22,470 bases of DNA from an uncultured Oscillospiraceae bacterium (GCA_958448165.1 CAUDCW010000020.1:1-22470); one strand, 5' to 3'. Positions 7,177 to 14,623 are shown, counted from the first letter of the stretch. A program made the numbers and translations. The notes: generated by a model not told the origin, from the sequence alone.

Positions 7177-8446
7177 TATTTACACCCTCTTTCTCTCCCA
7201 GCCCGCCTGCTGGTTCGCCTGCTGCCGCTGGCGGTGTCTGCTGCGGCTCTGCCTGCTGCCCTGTTGCTATGGGCGCTTGCTGTATAATTATCTGTGGCTT
7301 TCCATTACTGTTTTGCAGTTCGCTTACCTCGGTATACTCTTTGCGGATATAATACTTTTCCCCGTCCTCAACGTGTGCCATGTTCCATATATCCATAACG
7401 CCGTTTCTGTTCAATAGCGCACGGTCAAAAAGCTGTGTGCTTACACTTAACTTTGTGGCGTTGCTGGCATATTGCAGGCGGTTTGCTGAAAAGAAAATAG
7501 CATTGCCGCAAGCTCTTTCTCTCTCGGTAAAACTCATATTTGTCATAACAAGCGATAGCTGTATTGCAAACGGTTCTATTTTCCCCTCGTAGTAAGCATT
7601 CCACGTATTTTCATCAAATTTATTTTGTAAAATATCCATGTTTGTACCAAAATGCGTGCATACATTTTCCTGTATATTCTGCATCTGCAATGCGTTTGGC
7701 GTGTATGGTTTGCTCTCTACCTGTTTCAGCTCACTAAACTTGTTATCATAAATTATCATGCCGCTATCGTTGTCGGCGCTTAAGTTATCCTCGGTAAAAC
7801 GCTGTCGCTCTTTCTTTATATCCTCTGGTTTCAACATATTTGCCACTTTTGCCAGAAAGCGGATATTTGCAGAATTTTTGACAGCGTTTATAATTCCCTC
7901 GTTTTGCGTATGTATCAGCTGCATTGTTGGCTTAAGTGTTCTGTTGTCCTCTCCGAAAAGGTCGTCTGTGTATTCATAGTCTGTCATAATGCCTACACGT
8001 TCAAACTCTATAGCTCCATGCTCGCCATTTGCAAACAGATACCGTAAATACACCTGCCCTGCTGCCTCTACGACTTCGCAGCGTTGCGCTCTCAATGGAT
8101 ACCAGCCACAAAGCCGCCCGTACTCGTCCTCGATAGGTATAATAAAAGCGGTGTGTTCCACCGCTACATACGTTGCCAGGCGCTTAATAAATTTTGTTGT
8201 GTCCATAAAATAGTTGGGCTTATGCTGTAGTGTCTTTTCCAGTGACTTAAGGGCGCTGCCCTCAATCTCCGGCTTAAGTTTACTGCAATGTGTCGCAAAG
8301 CTGTTTACTGCCGTTCTGGTTAAATCCATTTCATATACGCCGCCGTTATAACTGGTAAACGTCGGGCTGTATCCGTTCAGCATTTTAAAATAGCTGTCGA
8401 TATATCGCAGCTCTTTACCATGAAAAAGATAATCTAAAAATTTCAT
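7166..8446 (-). CDS. Portal protein (HK97 family)
   Basis: 426 aa, MKFLDYLFHGKELRYIDSYF. Forms the dodecameric vertex through which DNA enters. The sequence has the family landmarks TRTAVNSFATHCSKLKPEI near residue 43, a WYPLRAQRCEV beta segment, and a Gln/Asn-rich crown/stem region (NALQMQNIQENVCTHFGTNM near 265). The C-terminus is Pro/Ala/Gln-rich (QQTPPAAAGEPAGG) and probably disordered. It lies between TerL and the protease. Ribosome site AAAGGAGAG is well spaced from the ATG. Confidence 0.93.
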   Translation of the reverse strand: MKFLDYLFHGKELRYIDSYFKMLNGYSPTFTSYNGGVYEMDLTRTAVNSFATHCSKLKPEIEGSALKSLEKTLQHKPNYFMDTTKFIKRLATYVAVEHTAFIIPIEDEYGRLCGWYPLRAQRCEVVEAAGQVYLRYLFANGEHGAIEFERVGIMTDYEYTDDLFGEDNRTLKPTMQLIHTQNEGIINAVKNSANIRFLAKVANMLKPEDIKKERQRFTEDNLSADNDSGMIIYDNKFSELKQVESKPYTPNALQMQNIQENVCTHFGTNMDILQNKFDENTWNAYYEGKIEPFAIQLSLVMTNMSFTERERACGNAIFFSANRLQYASNATKLSVSTQLFDRALLNRNGVMDIWNMAHVEDGEKYYIRKEYTEVSELQNSNGKPQIIIQQAPIATGQQAEPQQTPPAAAGEPAGGLGEKEGVNNAD

Positions 8447-8463
8447 GCCGTTTACTCTCCTTT

Positions 8464-10119
8464 CTATGCGGCATTTTTAAGCAGCTCGCCGCACTCTTCC
8501 CAGTATTTCTGCCGCACGGTCATTGCATCTATGACAGATACAAAGCCGTCGATATGCGCCCGCTGCTCGATTTTTATAGGTCTGAATTTTCTTGTTTCCA
8601 TGTTGTGCTTAAGCGCAACATTTAAGAAATGTGTCTTTAGTAAATTGTTGTCGGCTATCTTAAAATCGCCGTCTTTTATGATGCCCTCAAACTCCCTTAT
8701 AACTGGTGTAAGGTTTTCGCCTTGGTAAACGTCGTCCATGTGAAAACCATAATTTGCCATATCGGTAATAAGGTACTGGGCGCTGTATCTGTCGTAGCCG
8801 ATTTTTAAAGGTCGTATGCCGTAATCTTCCAGTAACATAGTAAACCAGTCGTAAACGTCGTGGTAGTCTACGTAATTCTCGCCGCTTAAGGTTATCAGCC
8901 CCTTTTTAACAAATATGTCATACGGCACGCCGTCCGTAGCCTGTAAGTATTCCAGCCTGCCCCGTGGCATAAAGAACTGCGTAAACGCATACAGTGTGCC
9001 GTCTTTCTGAATAACCACACTGGCTGCCGTTAAGTCCGTTGTCTGACTTAAGTCAATACCGCCCACTGCGTAGCAGTCCCTAAAGTCCTCTAAGGTCTTT
9101 TCTACTCCGGCGTTCTCTACTGTCTGATATTCCAGCCATGCAATAGAGCTGTTCTGCTTGATATTGCAATACTTTGTAAGGAACTCTGCTTTTTTACTTA
9201 AGCTGCCCTCTGCTACGGCTATCTCGTCCATAAAGAAACTTTCTTTTACGGATACGCCCATGTTAGGGTTAGCCTTTTTCAGTTCGTCTATGTCGTTCCA
9301 CTTCTCCACATCATCAATCATGTAAAGGAATGGTAATAGCCTGCGCTCTTTGCTGTTTCCTTTCAAGAAACTTGTGCTACGTTTCATTAGTTCATCATAA
9401 ATACTGTCGTTGATATATCCGGCAGTGCTTATGCTCAATATCATAGGTTGAGTACGTGCGCCTAAAGCGGATTTCATAACCTCATACTGCTTTAGTCCAG
9501 CGTCCCCGCTCCATGCTGCCATTTCATCACATACCACAAGCTGCGGGTTAAATCCGTCTGACTTCTTGGCATTAAAAGCAATCGGTTTTATTACCGTGTT
9601 GCTCTCCGCAATATAAATATCGCTGCGCCGTTTCTTTGCCAGCTCCGCTAACTCGTCCTCTGCCTGTACCATTTGATAAAATCCGTCATACACCAGCGCC
9701 GCTTGGTCTAATTTCGGCGCTAAGCAGTATATTTCTTGTCCATACTCCGGCTCTAAGTACGCCATATATGCAATAATCGCAGATGCAAATAAACTTTTTC
9801 CGTTTTTTCTGCCAATTACAATAAAAATTTCACGGAAAATACGTATTTTTTCTGCGTCCTGTATGCCAAAAATAACAGAAACTATGGCTTTCTGCCATAG
9901 CTCCAACTTGATTAAATCATTACGTCCCTTGCTGTGGTGGCAAAAGTTCTCTATGAACCGTATAGCCTTATTCGCAGCCTTTGCATTAAAAAAATACTCC
10001 TGCTTTTGCAGCCCGTTTATAATGATTTCGTATATTTTCTTTATCCATTTTCCCGCTATGATTTCGCCGCTTGTAATCTTTGCGTGGTACTCATAGATAT
10101 AATTTCGATAAGGCGGCAA
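8464..10119 (-). CDS. Terminase large subunit
   Basis: 551 aa, the ATPase-nuclease motor for DNA packaging. Walker A GRKNGKS at 103-109 (Terminase_1-type variant), Walker B LVVCDEM at 194-200, coupling-motif region SISTAGY near 229-235, nuclease motifs GGIDLSQTTD at 353-362 and a late acidic SVIDAM near 526-531. Gene order hnh, terS, terL, portal is the usual one in HK97-like siphoviruses with cos ends. All key motifs look intact. Confidence 0.96.
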   Translation of the reverse strand: MPPYRNYIYEYHAKITSGEIIAGKWIKKIYEIIINGLQKQEYFFNAKAANKAIRFIENFCHHSKGRNDLIKLELWQKAIVSVIFGIQDAEKIRIFREIFIVIGRKNGKSLFASAIIAYMAYLEPEYGQEIYCLAPKLDQAALVYDGFYQMVQAEDELAELAKKRRSDIYIAESNTVIKPIAFNAKKSDGFNPQLVVCDEMAAWSGDAGLKQYEVMKSALGARTQPMILSISTAGYINDSIYDELMKRSTSFLKGNSKERRLLPFLYMIDDVEKWNDIDELKKANPNMGVSVKESFFMDEIAVAEGSLSKKAEFLTKYCNIKQNSSIAWLEYQTVENAGVEKTLEDFRDCYAVGGIDLSQTTDLTAASVVIQKDGTLYAFTQFFMPRGRLEYLQATDGVPYDIFVKKGLITLSGENYVDYHDVYDWFTMLLEDYGIRPLKIGYDRYSAQYLITDMANYGFHMDDVYQGENLTPVIREFEGIIKDGDFKIADNNLLKTHFLNVALKHNMETRKFRPIKIEQRAHIDGFVSVIDAMTVRQKYWEECGELLKNAA

Positions 10120-10125
10120 TATTGC

Positions 10126-10479
10126 TTACTCTTCCCGCAAAGCCGCCAGCCTGCTTGTCTTTCGTTTCGCAGCTGGTACTAATTCCGTAAGCTGCTTAAT
10201 CACTGCTGCATAGTTCTTACTAAGCGCTATGTAGGTTTCTGCCTCTGGGCTTTTCTTTGTTCCCCACTGGTTCTGCCCGTTCTGGTACTCACTCGTCCAG
10301 CCGTCTTTTTCAAGTTTCGCCTGCAAGTCGTCCAGCTCAACGCTCATAAATGCAGCCTTTTCTATCAGCGGCGTTACTAATTTTCTTTTGTTTTCGTCTA
10401 AGTCCTTGAAAATTCCCTTAAGTCTGGTCTTTTCGGTCTTTATCCTCTGTTCTTTGGTTTTCTCTTTCTTTGTTGCCAT
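10126..10479 (-). CDS. Terminase small subunit (P27-like)
   Basis: 117 aa from the ATG at 10479 (MATKKEKTKEQRIKTEKTRL). The open frame extends upstream to 10539 but that part encodes only Gly/Arg/Val low-complexity residues and is probably not translated. The middle (LDENKRKLVTPLIEKAAFMS, then helix DDLQAKLEKDG) and the C-terminal SPEAETYIALSKNYAAVIKQLTEL-type helix are those of P27-family small terminases, which recognise the packaging site. It sits 6 nt before terL. Confidence 0.86.
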   Translation of the reverse strand: MATKKEKTKEQRIKTEKTRLKGIFKDLDENKRKLVTPLIEKAAFMSVELDDLQAKLEKDGWTSEYQNGQNQWGTKKSPEAETYIALSKNYAAVIKQLTELVPAAKRKTSRLAALREE

Positions 10480-10584
10480 TCCTTTACCCCGCTTTCCATT
10501 CCTGCGCCGCACCACACCCCCTACACCACCCGTGCGCACGCCCGTAGGGTAATTTTAGGGTATCCCCCTCGGTATTCGCCCCCT
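10480..10584. other. G-rich spacer between hnh and terS, candidate cos region
   Basis: 105 bp without a convincing gene. The minus strand is strongly G-rich with GTGGTGT-like direct repeats, and it holds a perfect 10-bp palindrome CGTGCGCACG at 10531-10540 flanked by GGG/CCC. Its composition differs from the neighbouring genes. In HNH-encoding cos phages the cos site commonly lies beside terS, so this is the best candidate; not proven. Confidence 0.4.
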
Positions 10585-10884
10585 TTAATTATTTTTCTGA
10601 TATGGGGGGAGTATGCCTCCATTCTCGTCGAACCGATACCGCTTATGCCTTTCCTGTTTGTGGTGTTCCTTGTTGTGGCAATCTTGGCACAACGCCTCTA
10701 AGTTATCCCAGCACAACGTAACGCTTATGTCGTTTATGTTCTCTCTGTTAAGCCAGTGCTTATGATGCACTATCTTTGCTGGCTGCCCGCAGCGTTCACA
10801 AATATAATCTTGTGACATTAAATAAGCGGCTCTGGTTTTTTCCCATGCCGCCGATAAATAAAAGCTCTTAGCCCATGCTTTCAT
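10585..10884 (-). CDS. HNH endonuclease (packaging-associated)
   Basis: 99 aa. Zinc ligands C29-x2-C32 (CERC) and C66-x2-C69 (CQDC) flank the HNH core: IVHHKHWL with H40/H41, DNLEALC with N61, and CHNKEHHK with H70/H74. First gene of the late packaging module, directly upstream of terS. Phage HNH proteins in this place assist terminase in cutting at cos. AGAGGGG precedes the ATG at 10884 at good spacing. Confidence 0.93.
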   Translation of the reverse strand: MKAWAKSFYLSAAWEKTRAAYLMSQDYICERCGQPAKIVHHKHWLNRENINDISVTLCWDNLEALCQDCHNKEHHKQERHKRYRFDENGGILPPYQKNN

Positions 10885-10957
10885 ACTATCCCCTCTCTTT
10901 CTTCATTCCCCAGCGCCCTAAGTTTCATGCGCTGGGTGGAGGCTAAAGAATGAATAG

Positions 10958-11007
10958 AAAAAGAGTAGGCAACTGCTGCCGCACATGGCTTAAGCTATCG
11001 CCTACTC
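10958..11007 (-). terminator. Strong intrinsic terminator directly after the late promoter
   Basis: The minus transcript of 11007-10963 folds into one 45-nt hairpin: GAGUAGGCGAU pairs with GUUGCCUACUC (8 Watson-Crick pairs plus G-U, A-U, U-G), then an A-A mismatch, GCU/AGC, a UAA bulge, GCC/GGC and a hexaloop AUGUGC. UUUUU (10962-10958) follows directly. It lies between the promoter at 11021-11049 and the hnh gene. Confidence 0.75.
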
Positions 11008-11014
11008 ATTTCAT
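10958..11014 (-). ncRNA. Putative short structured RNA from the late promoter
   Basis: Start predicted near A11014 (7 nt after the -10 box) and end at the U-tract near 10958, about 57 nt, nearly all within the hairpin. It begins AUGAAAUGA, a two-codon ORF, probably accidental. It may be only the terminated leader of the late operon or a cis-acting RNA for antitermination. Confidence 0.45.
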
Positions 11015-11020
11015 GCTACC

Positions 11021-11049
11021 ATTGTATCTCTTTTGTTTTCCCATGTAAA
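11021..11049 (-). promoter_or_regulatory. Candidate late promoter, TTTACA-17-TACAAT
   Basis: Minus strand -35 TTTACA (11049-11044), 17-nt spacer, -10 TACAAT (11026-11021). It lies in the only sizeable gap (10885-11059) between the early and late modules, just after the ArpU-like gene and its follower. Both boxes differ from consensus by one base. Confidence 0.7.
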
Positions 11050-11059
11050 CACCACGTTT

Positions 11060-11479
11060 TTACCACGATATTACCCGCTGCTGCTCTGTTATCATTTCTC
11101 TTACTGGCACGCCTGCTGCTCTTAGCTGCTCGTATATGCTCCTTATCTCATGCCTAAACCAGCCTACATACTGCATGGGTACTGGCTGATATTGCCGCCC
11201 CATAAATGGGTTATCTGCATGTGCTGCCACCTGTGAAAACTCATATAGCAGCAGCGGCTTACTCTGGTCTAATAGTAGCCGCAATATATATGCTGTCGTT
11301 CTTCCGTGTAGCCGTCCCTCTGGCGGCTGCCATATCCCAGTTATTATATATAGCCTCTGCCACTCGTAAAGCTCAAATCCTAACGCCTGCTCTATATGCT
11401 TTATCAACCTGTCTGCCGCCTGTTGTTCTCTCGCTGTTTCCCGCTTTCTTTTTATCCATGCTTTTATTTTTTCAAACAC
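11060..11479 (-). CDS. Hypothetical protein with a possible P-loop-like segment
   Basis: 139 aa, GTG start at 11479 supported by GAGAGGG 6-7 nt away; the start directly follows the stop of the ArpU-like gene. N-terminus is basic (KIKAWIKRKRETAREQQ). The middle reads LGFELYEWQRLYIITG then GRLHGRTTAYILRLLL, resembling the Q-motif plus a degenerate Walker A (GRTTA) seen in small proteins beside late regulators in Firmicutes phages. The rest has no Walker B that I can see. Function unknown; last gene of the early region, before the late promoter. Confidence 0.78.
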   Translation of the reverse strand: MFEKIKAWIKRKRETAREQQAADRLIKHIEQALGFELYEWQRLYIITGIWQPPEGRLHGRTTAYILRLLLDQSKPLLLYEFSQVAAHADNPFMGRQYQPVPMQYVGWFRHEIRSIYEQLRAAGVPVREMITEQQRVISW

Positions 11480-12046
11480 TTACTTTACCCTCTCTTCGTC
11501 AATCCCCCACAACAATACTGACAGCTCGTTTATGATACCTGTTACCCAGCGCCTCGGTGTGTTCTTTCCTGTGTCCAGTTCCTCTGCAATTTCCGCATAG
11601 TCCATGCCTTGCATGAAATACATTTCAAACGCCTTATACTCTACGGCTCTTCCTGCTGCCTCTCTGCGGCGCTCTATCTCTTCTACCGCTTTGTCTATAT
11701 GTGCTGTCATTATCAATGTCTTAAAGCGTGTGCGTCTGATACTCTCTAAGTATGTACGCTGCTGCTCGTCCGTCATGCCCTTAAGCTCTAACTGCTGCCC
11801 GTCGCTTATTGCGTTCTCGATATGAAAAGCCATATCACGGTAACATTTCATAAGCGTAAAAGTGTTGTGGTATTTCTCTTTCTTCCGCTCCTGCTTTTCC
11901 TGTCTTTTCAGTTCCGCTATTGCAGCCTTTGCCTGTTTCTGCATCAGCTCTGTTAATTTGCTTTCATGCAGCTGTACCCAGCTTTCAGCCTCTGGCGGCA
12001 TTTCTGCCCCTGCCGCCGCTGTTGTCTTTGTTTCTTCCTGCTCCAT
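11480..12046 (-). CDS. ArpU/RinA-like phage late transcription regulator
   Basis: 188 aa. The N-terminal third is low-complexity and coiled coil (LMQKQAKAAIAELKRQEKQE). The C-terminus (EYKAFEMYFMQGMDYAEIAE, then ELDTGKNTPRRWVTGIINEL) is a sigma-70 region-4-type helix-turn-helix, as in ArpU, RinA and DUF1492 proteins, which activate late genes. Position just upstream of the late promoter and terminator, and of the packaging genes, fits that job. A GAAAGCGAGG element precedes its ATG. Family assignment by HTH pattern and gene order. Confidence 0.78.
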   Translation of the reverse strand: MEQEETKTTAAAGAEMPPEAESWVQLHESKLTELMQKQAKAAIAELKRQEKQERKKEKYHNTFTLMKCYRDMAFHIENAISDGQQLELKGMTDEQQRTYLESIRRTRFKTLIMTAHIDKAVEEIERRREAAGRAVEYKAFEMYFMQGMDYAEIAEELDTGKNTPRRWVTGIINELSVLLWGIDEERVK

Positions 12047-12066
12047 GTTCTGTACCTCGCTTTCTG

Positions 12067-12462
12067 TTAATTAAACGGCAGCTCTTCGTCTGCTCCCTCT
12101 GGGATATTCATAAACCCGTCACTCTCCGGCAGCTGCTGCCCTCTCGCCTCTGCCTCTGCTTTGCTCTCTCCAAATCCTACGCTATTTGCCACAACCTCTG
12201 TGTAATATACCTTGCTGCCCGTGCGCTGGCTCTCGTAGCTGCCTGTTTTAATCTTTCCCGTAACCTCTGCCCTGCTGCCTTTGCTTAACCATTTCTGCGC
12301 CCATTCCGCAGTACGTCCAAAACACTTAATATTTATAAAATCTGTGTCTTTTCCGTCGTCTACCGCAAGCGTAAAGCGGGTAATAGCTGTGCTATTGTCC
12401 TGCCCGCCATATCTAAGCTCTGGCTCTCTTGTAAGCCGCCCTGTAAGTGATACGTTATTCAT
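12067..12462 (-). CDS. ssb: Single-stranded DNA-binding protein
   Basis: 131 aa. Typical bacterial/phage SSB: start NNVSLTGRLTREPELRY, core ITRFTLAVDD then INIKCFGRTAEW, and GSRAEVTGKIKTGSYE. The C-terminus ends in the acidic tip GADEELPFN, the site that recruits partner proteins. Ribosome site GAGGGGAG lies inside the small upstream ORF whose end overlaps this start by 8 nt. Probably covers ssDNA made during replication by the HUH Rep encoded in the same operon. Confidence 0.95.
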   Translation of the reverse strand: MNNVSLTGRLTREPELRYGGQDNSTAITRFTLAVDDGKDTDFINIKCFGRTAEWAQKWLSKGSRAEVTGKIKTGSYESQRTGSKVYYTEVVANSVGFGESKAEAEARGQQLPESDGFMNIPEGADEELPFN

Positions 12463-12550
12463 GCTTTTTGCTCCCCTCTTCCAGTTTGTCCAGCTTTGAA
12501 AATATAGCCAGCAATTCCAGTGCTATTATACCCAGTAATATATTTGTCAT
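12455..12550 (-). CDS. Tiny membrane protein (31 aa) nested in an overlapping frame
   Basis: ATG at 12550 with an exact GAAAGCGAGG element 10 nt upstream. The product begins MTNILLGIIALELLAIFS, one probable membrane helix, and ends in a charged tail (KLDKLEEGSKKHE). It overlaps the 3' end of the 110-aa gene in another frame and the ssb start by 8 nt. The sequence pattern and ribosome site make it more convincing than chance, but no family is recognised. Confidence 0.6.
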   Translation of the reverse strand: MTNILLGIIALELLAIFSKLDKLEEGSKKHE

Positions 12551-12791
12551 TTTCTACCGCCTCGCTTTCTCTTACTGCTATTCTCTCTTGTAATTCAATC
12601 AGCCTCTTTTTTATTGCCATAGCTGATGCCTCTACGCCTTTAGTTATTATTTCAACGCTTACTTCCAGACTTGCCGCAATCCGTCTTGCCCGTTTTCTTA
12701 TATACCTGCGCCGCTTTTTCCTATCCAACCATAACGGCGGGTTTACTCCGTGTTTTTTCTTGTAGTTCTTTTTCCACTGTCTGTATTTCAC
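12459..12791 (-). CDS. Hypothetical basic protein
   Basis: 110 aa from GTG 12791, overlapping the stop of the upstream gene (GTGA). Residues 1-40 are extremely basic (WLDRKKRRRYIRKRARRIAA), followed by helices VSVEIITKGVEASAMAIKKR and IELQERIAVRESEAVEND. It may bind nucleic acid. The last 30 residues overlap the nested 31-aa ORF, so the two frames cannot both be well conserved there; its N-terminal two thirds is the more certain part. Stop overlaps the ssb start (ATGA). Confidence 0.62.
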   Translation of the reverse strand: MKYRQWKKNYKKKHGVNPPLWLDRKKRRRYIRKRARRIAASLEVSVEIITKGVEASAMAIKKRLIELQERIAVRESEAVENDKYITGYNSTGIAGYIFKAGQTGRGEQKA

Positions 12792-12955
12792 TGCTTACGC
12801 CCCTTTCTCCATATCGCATACGGCAATATCCATACTGGCGCTGTTATTATCAACGCCAGTTTTGCTACACATATCAGCATATATACCGCTATGCCTACTG
12901 CTGCCTGTCCAAATTCTTCCACTGCATCTACTATGCCGTCCATATACTCAAACAT
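12788..12955 (-). CDS. Small membrane protein, 55 aa
   Basis: ATG at 12955, stop 12788-12790. The first 18 residues are amphipathic and acidic (MFEYMDGIVDAVEEFG), then a hydrophobic stretch (VGIAVYMLICVAKLALIITA, PVWILPYAIW) long enough for one or two membrane passes, and a basic end (RKGRKQ). It overlaps its upstream gene by 8 nt and its downstream gene as GTGA, so it fits tightly in the operon. No family recognised. Confidence 0.72.
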   Translation of the reverse strand: MFEYMDGIVDAVEEFGQAAVGIAVYMLICVAKLALIITAPVWILPYAIWRKGRKQ

Positions 12956-13181
12956 TTACTACCCCGTTTTCCTGCTTAATCTCAATATTTCTGCCGCCTC
13001 GCTGCTTTATAATTGCCTCTACGTGCAAGTATGCAGGCAGCATAACCACGCTGCCTGTTCGTAACTGATATTCTACGCTTTTCCGCATCTTCTCGTATTG
13101 CTCTGCCTTGCAAAATGCCGTACAACCCAGAATAATTGTAAATACCTGTGCTTTCTTCTTTTTCCGCTGCCGTCTATTCAT
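12948..13181 (-). CDS. Hypothetical small basic protein
   Basis: 77 aa, MNRRQRKKKKAQVFTIILGC. A strongly basic N-terminus, a short hydrophobic stretch, then RTGSVVMLPAYLHVEAIIKQ. Overlaps the end of the parB-like gene by 8 nt; GAAAGCGGGG precedes its ATG. No recognised family. Confidence 0.65.
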   Translation of the reverse strand: MNRRQRKKKKAQVFTIILGCTAFCKAEQYEKMRKSVEYQLRTGSVVMLPAYLHVEAIIKQRGGRNIEIKQENGVVNV

Positions 13182-14442
13182 GCTCTGCCCCGCTTTCCGT
13201 GTCCGTTTCGGACACCTTACCCATATAGTCTGTTACTCTGATACCCAGAATACAGTAGCCCTCTGTAAGCCCTGTATAATCTTCCAGCATATAAATAATA
13301 TCTGCATCAATCGTGCGCCCTGTGTGCTTGCCGTCCTTAAATTCCAGCATTTTAAGGCTGTCGCCCTGTTTGTATCCTCTGTCATTTTTCCGCAGCTCAA
13401 AGCTCTTTTTCCCGCTTACTACGTCCTCGTAATAAGATGCCACTATTTTTATCTCATGCTGCTTATGTTCTGTATTTCCCTCACTTGGCAGATTCTCCAT
13501 TTTTTCTACGTCTGCCCGCTCCTGCAATTTCTTCTTTGTCTGGTGGTCTATAGCGTCCTGCTCTTCGCTGTATCGCTGTTCGTCTGTCTTTTCAGCCTCT
13601 GCCTTGTTTATGTACTGGTCGCATTTCTGGCACGTTCCCGTTTTTACGTTGCAGTCCTTGTATTTCTGGCAGGAATAGCACAAAGATGTTATGCTTTCTG
13701 GGTGCGGTGTTTCGTAATCGTCCCCTGCCTTTTTCTCTGCTACCTTTTCCGCTATTTCCTTTGCCCTCACATTTTCGCCCGCTGCTGCTTTTTCCGCTAT
13801 TTCTTTCTGCTCGTCCTCGTCCAGCTTTGCTGCCTCGTATGCAGCAGTGATACCTAAATTGCCCTCTTTCAGCTGCTCTTTAATCTCCGGCGTTGCGTTG
13901 TTGTTGATTGCGTCCATTCTGGCTACGTTTGTGCTGCTTTCGTTTATCATAGCCGCCACTAAATCACGCATTTTGCCTTGTATCTCTAAGCCGTCCTCTT
14001 CCTTGGCTCTGATAAGTGCAGCTTTGGTGCGCTCTACTAATCTGGTTTTTTCATAGGCTGTAAGTTCCTGCGTATATCCGTTGCCCGCCAATAAGCGCAG
14101 CTCATACATTGCCTCGCTCATATCCATAAAGCGGTAAAGCACTTTCTCATACTCCTTATGCCCCCGCTCTAAGTTCAAAATATTTGCCGCATTACGTCTG
14201 TGTCCGTCGATTATACGGTATTCCCCGTTTACTCTCGCCAATACTGTAGGCTGTTCCTGTCCTACGTGTAAAAAGCTGTCTGCCAGCTCTTCTATGTTCT
14301 CTAATCTCTGGTGCGTATTCTCCTGCGCTGCCTTTACCTCGTAAGGGCTTAAATAAATCTCTTTGTATCCCTCTGTCTGTGCCTGCTGCCCTGCTGCTTT
14401 CGTCTTTGCGTTCAGAATGTCATTGATACCAAACTTTGCCAT
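13174..14442 (-). CDS. ParB-like protein with zinc-ribbon-like linker and C-terminal DUF3850/ASCH-like domain
   Basis: 422 aa. Residues 26-120 form a ParB/Spo0J nuclease-like N-terminal domain: IYLSPYEVKA, ENIEELADSF, and the CTP-binding/GERR-type motif YRIIDGHRRNAA at 75-86. Residues 125-210 are the helical DNA-binding region (TAYEKTRLVE, NNATPEIKEQL). A cysteine cluster follows (C255, C258, C264, C271, C274). Residues 328-403 (HEIKIVASYYEDVVSGKKSF, ELRKNDRGYKQGDSL, YCILGIRV) match the DUF3850/ASCH (PUA-like) fold. ParA is encoded upstream, so partition is likely, but the extra domain is unexpected. The 3' end carries the 17-bp palindrome. Confidence 0.85.
   Translation of the reverse strand: MAKFGINDILNAKTKAAGQQAQTEGYKEIYLSPYEVKAAQENTHQRLENIEELADSFLHVGQEQPTVLARVNGEYRIIDGHRRNAANILNLERGHKEYEKVLYRFMDMSEAMYELRLLAGNGYTQELTAYEKTRLVERTKAALIRAKEEDGLEIQGKMRDLVAAMINESSTNVARMDAINNNATPEIKEQLKEGNLGITAAYEAAKLDEDEQKEIAEKAAAGENVRAKEIAEKVAEKKAGDDYETPHPESITSLCYSCQKYKDCNVKTGTCQKCDQYINKAEAEKTDEQRYSEEQDAIDHQTKKKLQERADVEKMENLPSEGNTEHKQHEIKIVASYYEDVVSGKKSFELRKNDRGYKQGDSLKMLEFKDGKHTGRTIDADIIYMLEDYTGLTEGYCILGIRVTDYMGKVSETDTESGAEHE
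13199..13215. repeat. 17-bp perfect palindrome, copy 2 (candidate parS)
   Basis: GTGTCCGTTTCGGACAC, identical to 4558-4574. It lies at the 3' end of the parB-like gene, encoding VSETDT. Centromere sites often lie in or beside par operons, so ParB binding is possible. On RNA it could fold into a 7-bp stem. Confidence 0.6.
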
Positions 14443-14461
14443 TTTCTTAGCCTCTCTTTCC

Positions 14462-14620
14462 CTAAATGTATCTAAAATAAATCAAATATATTTTCTGTTC
14501 ATAGGTTAAGCCGTCGTCATAAAGCATACGGTTAAACTCATTTTCTGATAAAGCCCGCACTTTGCTTTTTAATCTATGCAGAAAAAGCCAGATGCTAAAA
14601 ACCATTTCAAGAGCTGTCAT
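14462..14620 (-). CDS. Small hypothetical protein, 52 aa
   Basis: ATG at 14620 with GAAAGCGAGGTA 7 nt upstream, stop TAG 14462-14464. The N-terminal half is hydrophobic then basic (MTALEMVFSIWLFLHRLKSK); the C-terminal half is polar and aromatic (LYDDGLTYEQKIYLIYFRYI). Lies between the Cys-rich gene and the parB-like gene. No family recognised; support comes from the ribosome site and tight packing. Confidence 0.68.
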   Translation of the reverse strand: MTALEMVFSIWLFLHRLKSKVRALSENEFNRMLYDDGLTYEQKIYLIYFRYI

Positions 14621-14623
14621 AAT

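Noticed and set aside
10480..10539. Upstream extension of the terS frame
   Set aside because: Encodes only Gly/Val/Arg low-complexity residues and lacks a ribosome site; the spacer is better read as non-coding.
13108..13857. 249-codon hydrophobic plus-strand open frame
   Set aside because: Looks membrane-like, but it is antisense to the parB-like gene, whose acidic/lysine codons give Phe/Leu/Cys in reverse.
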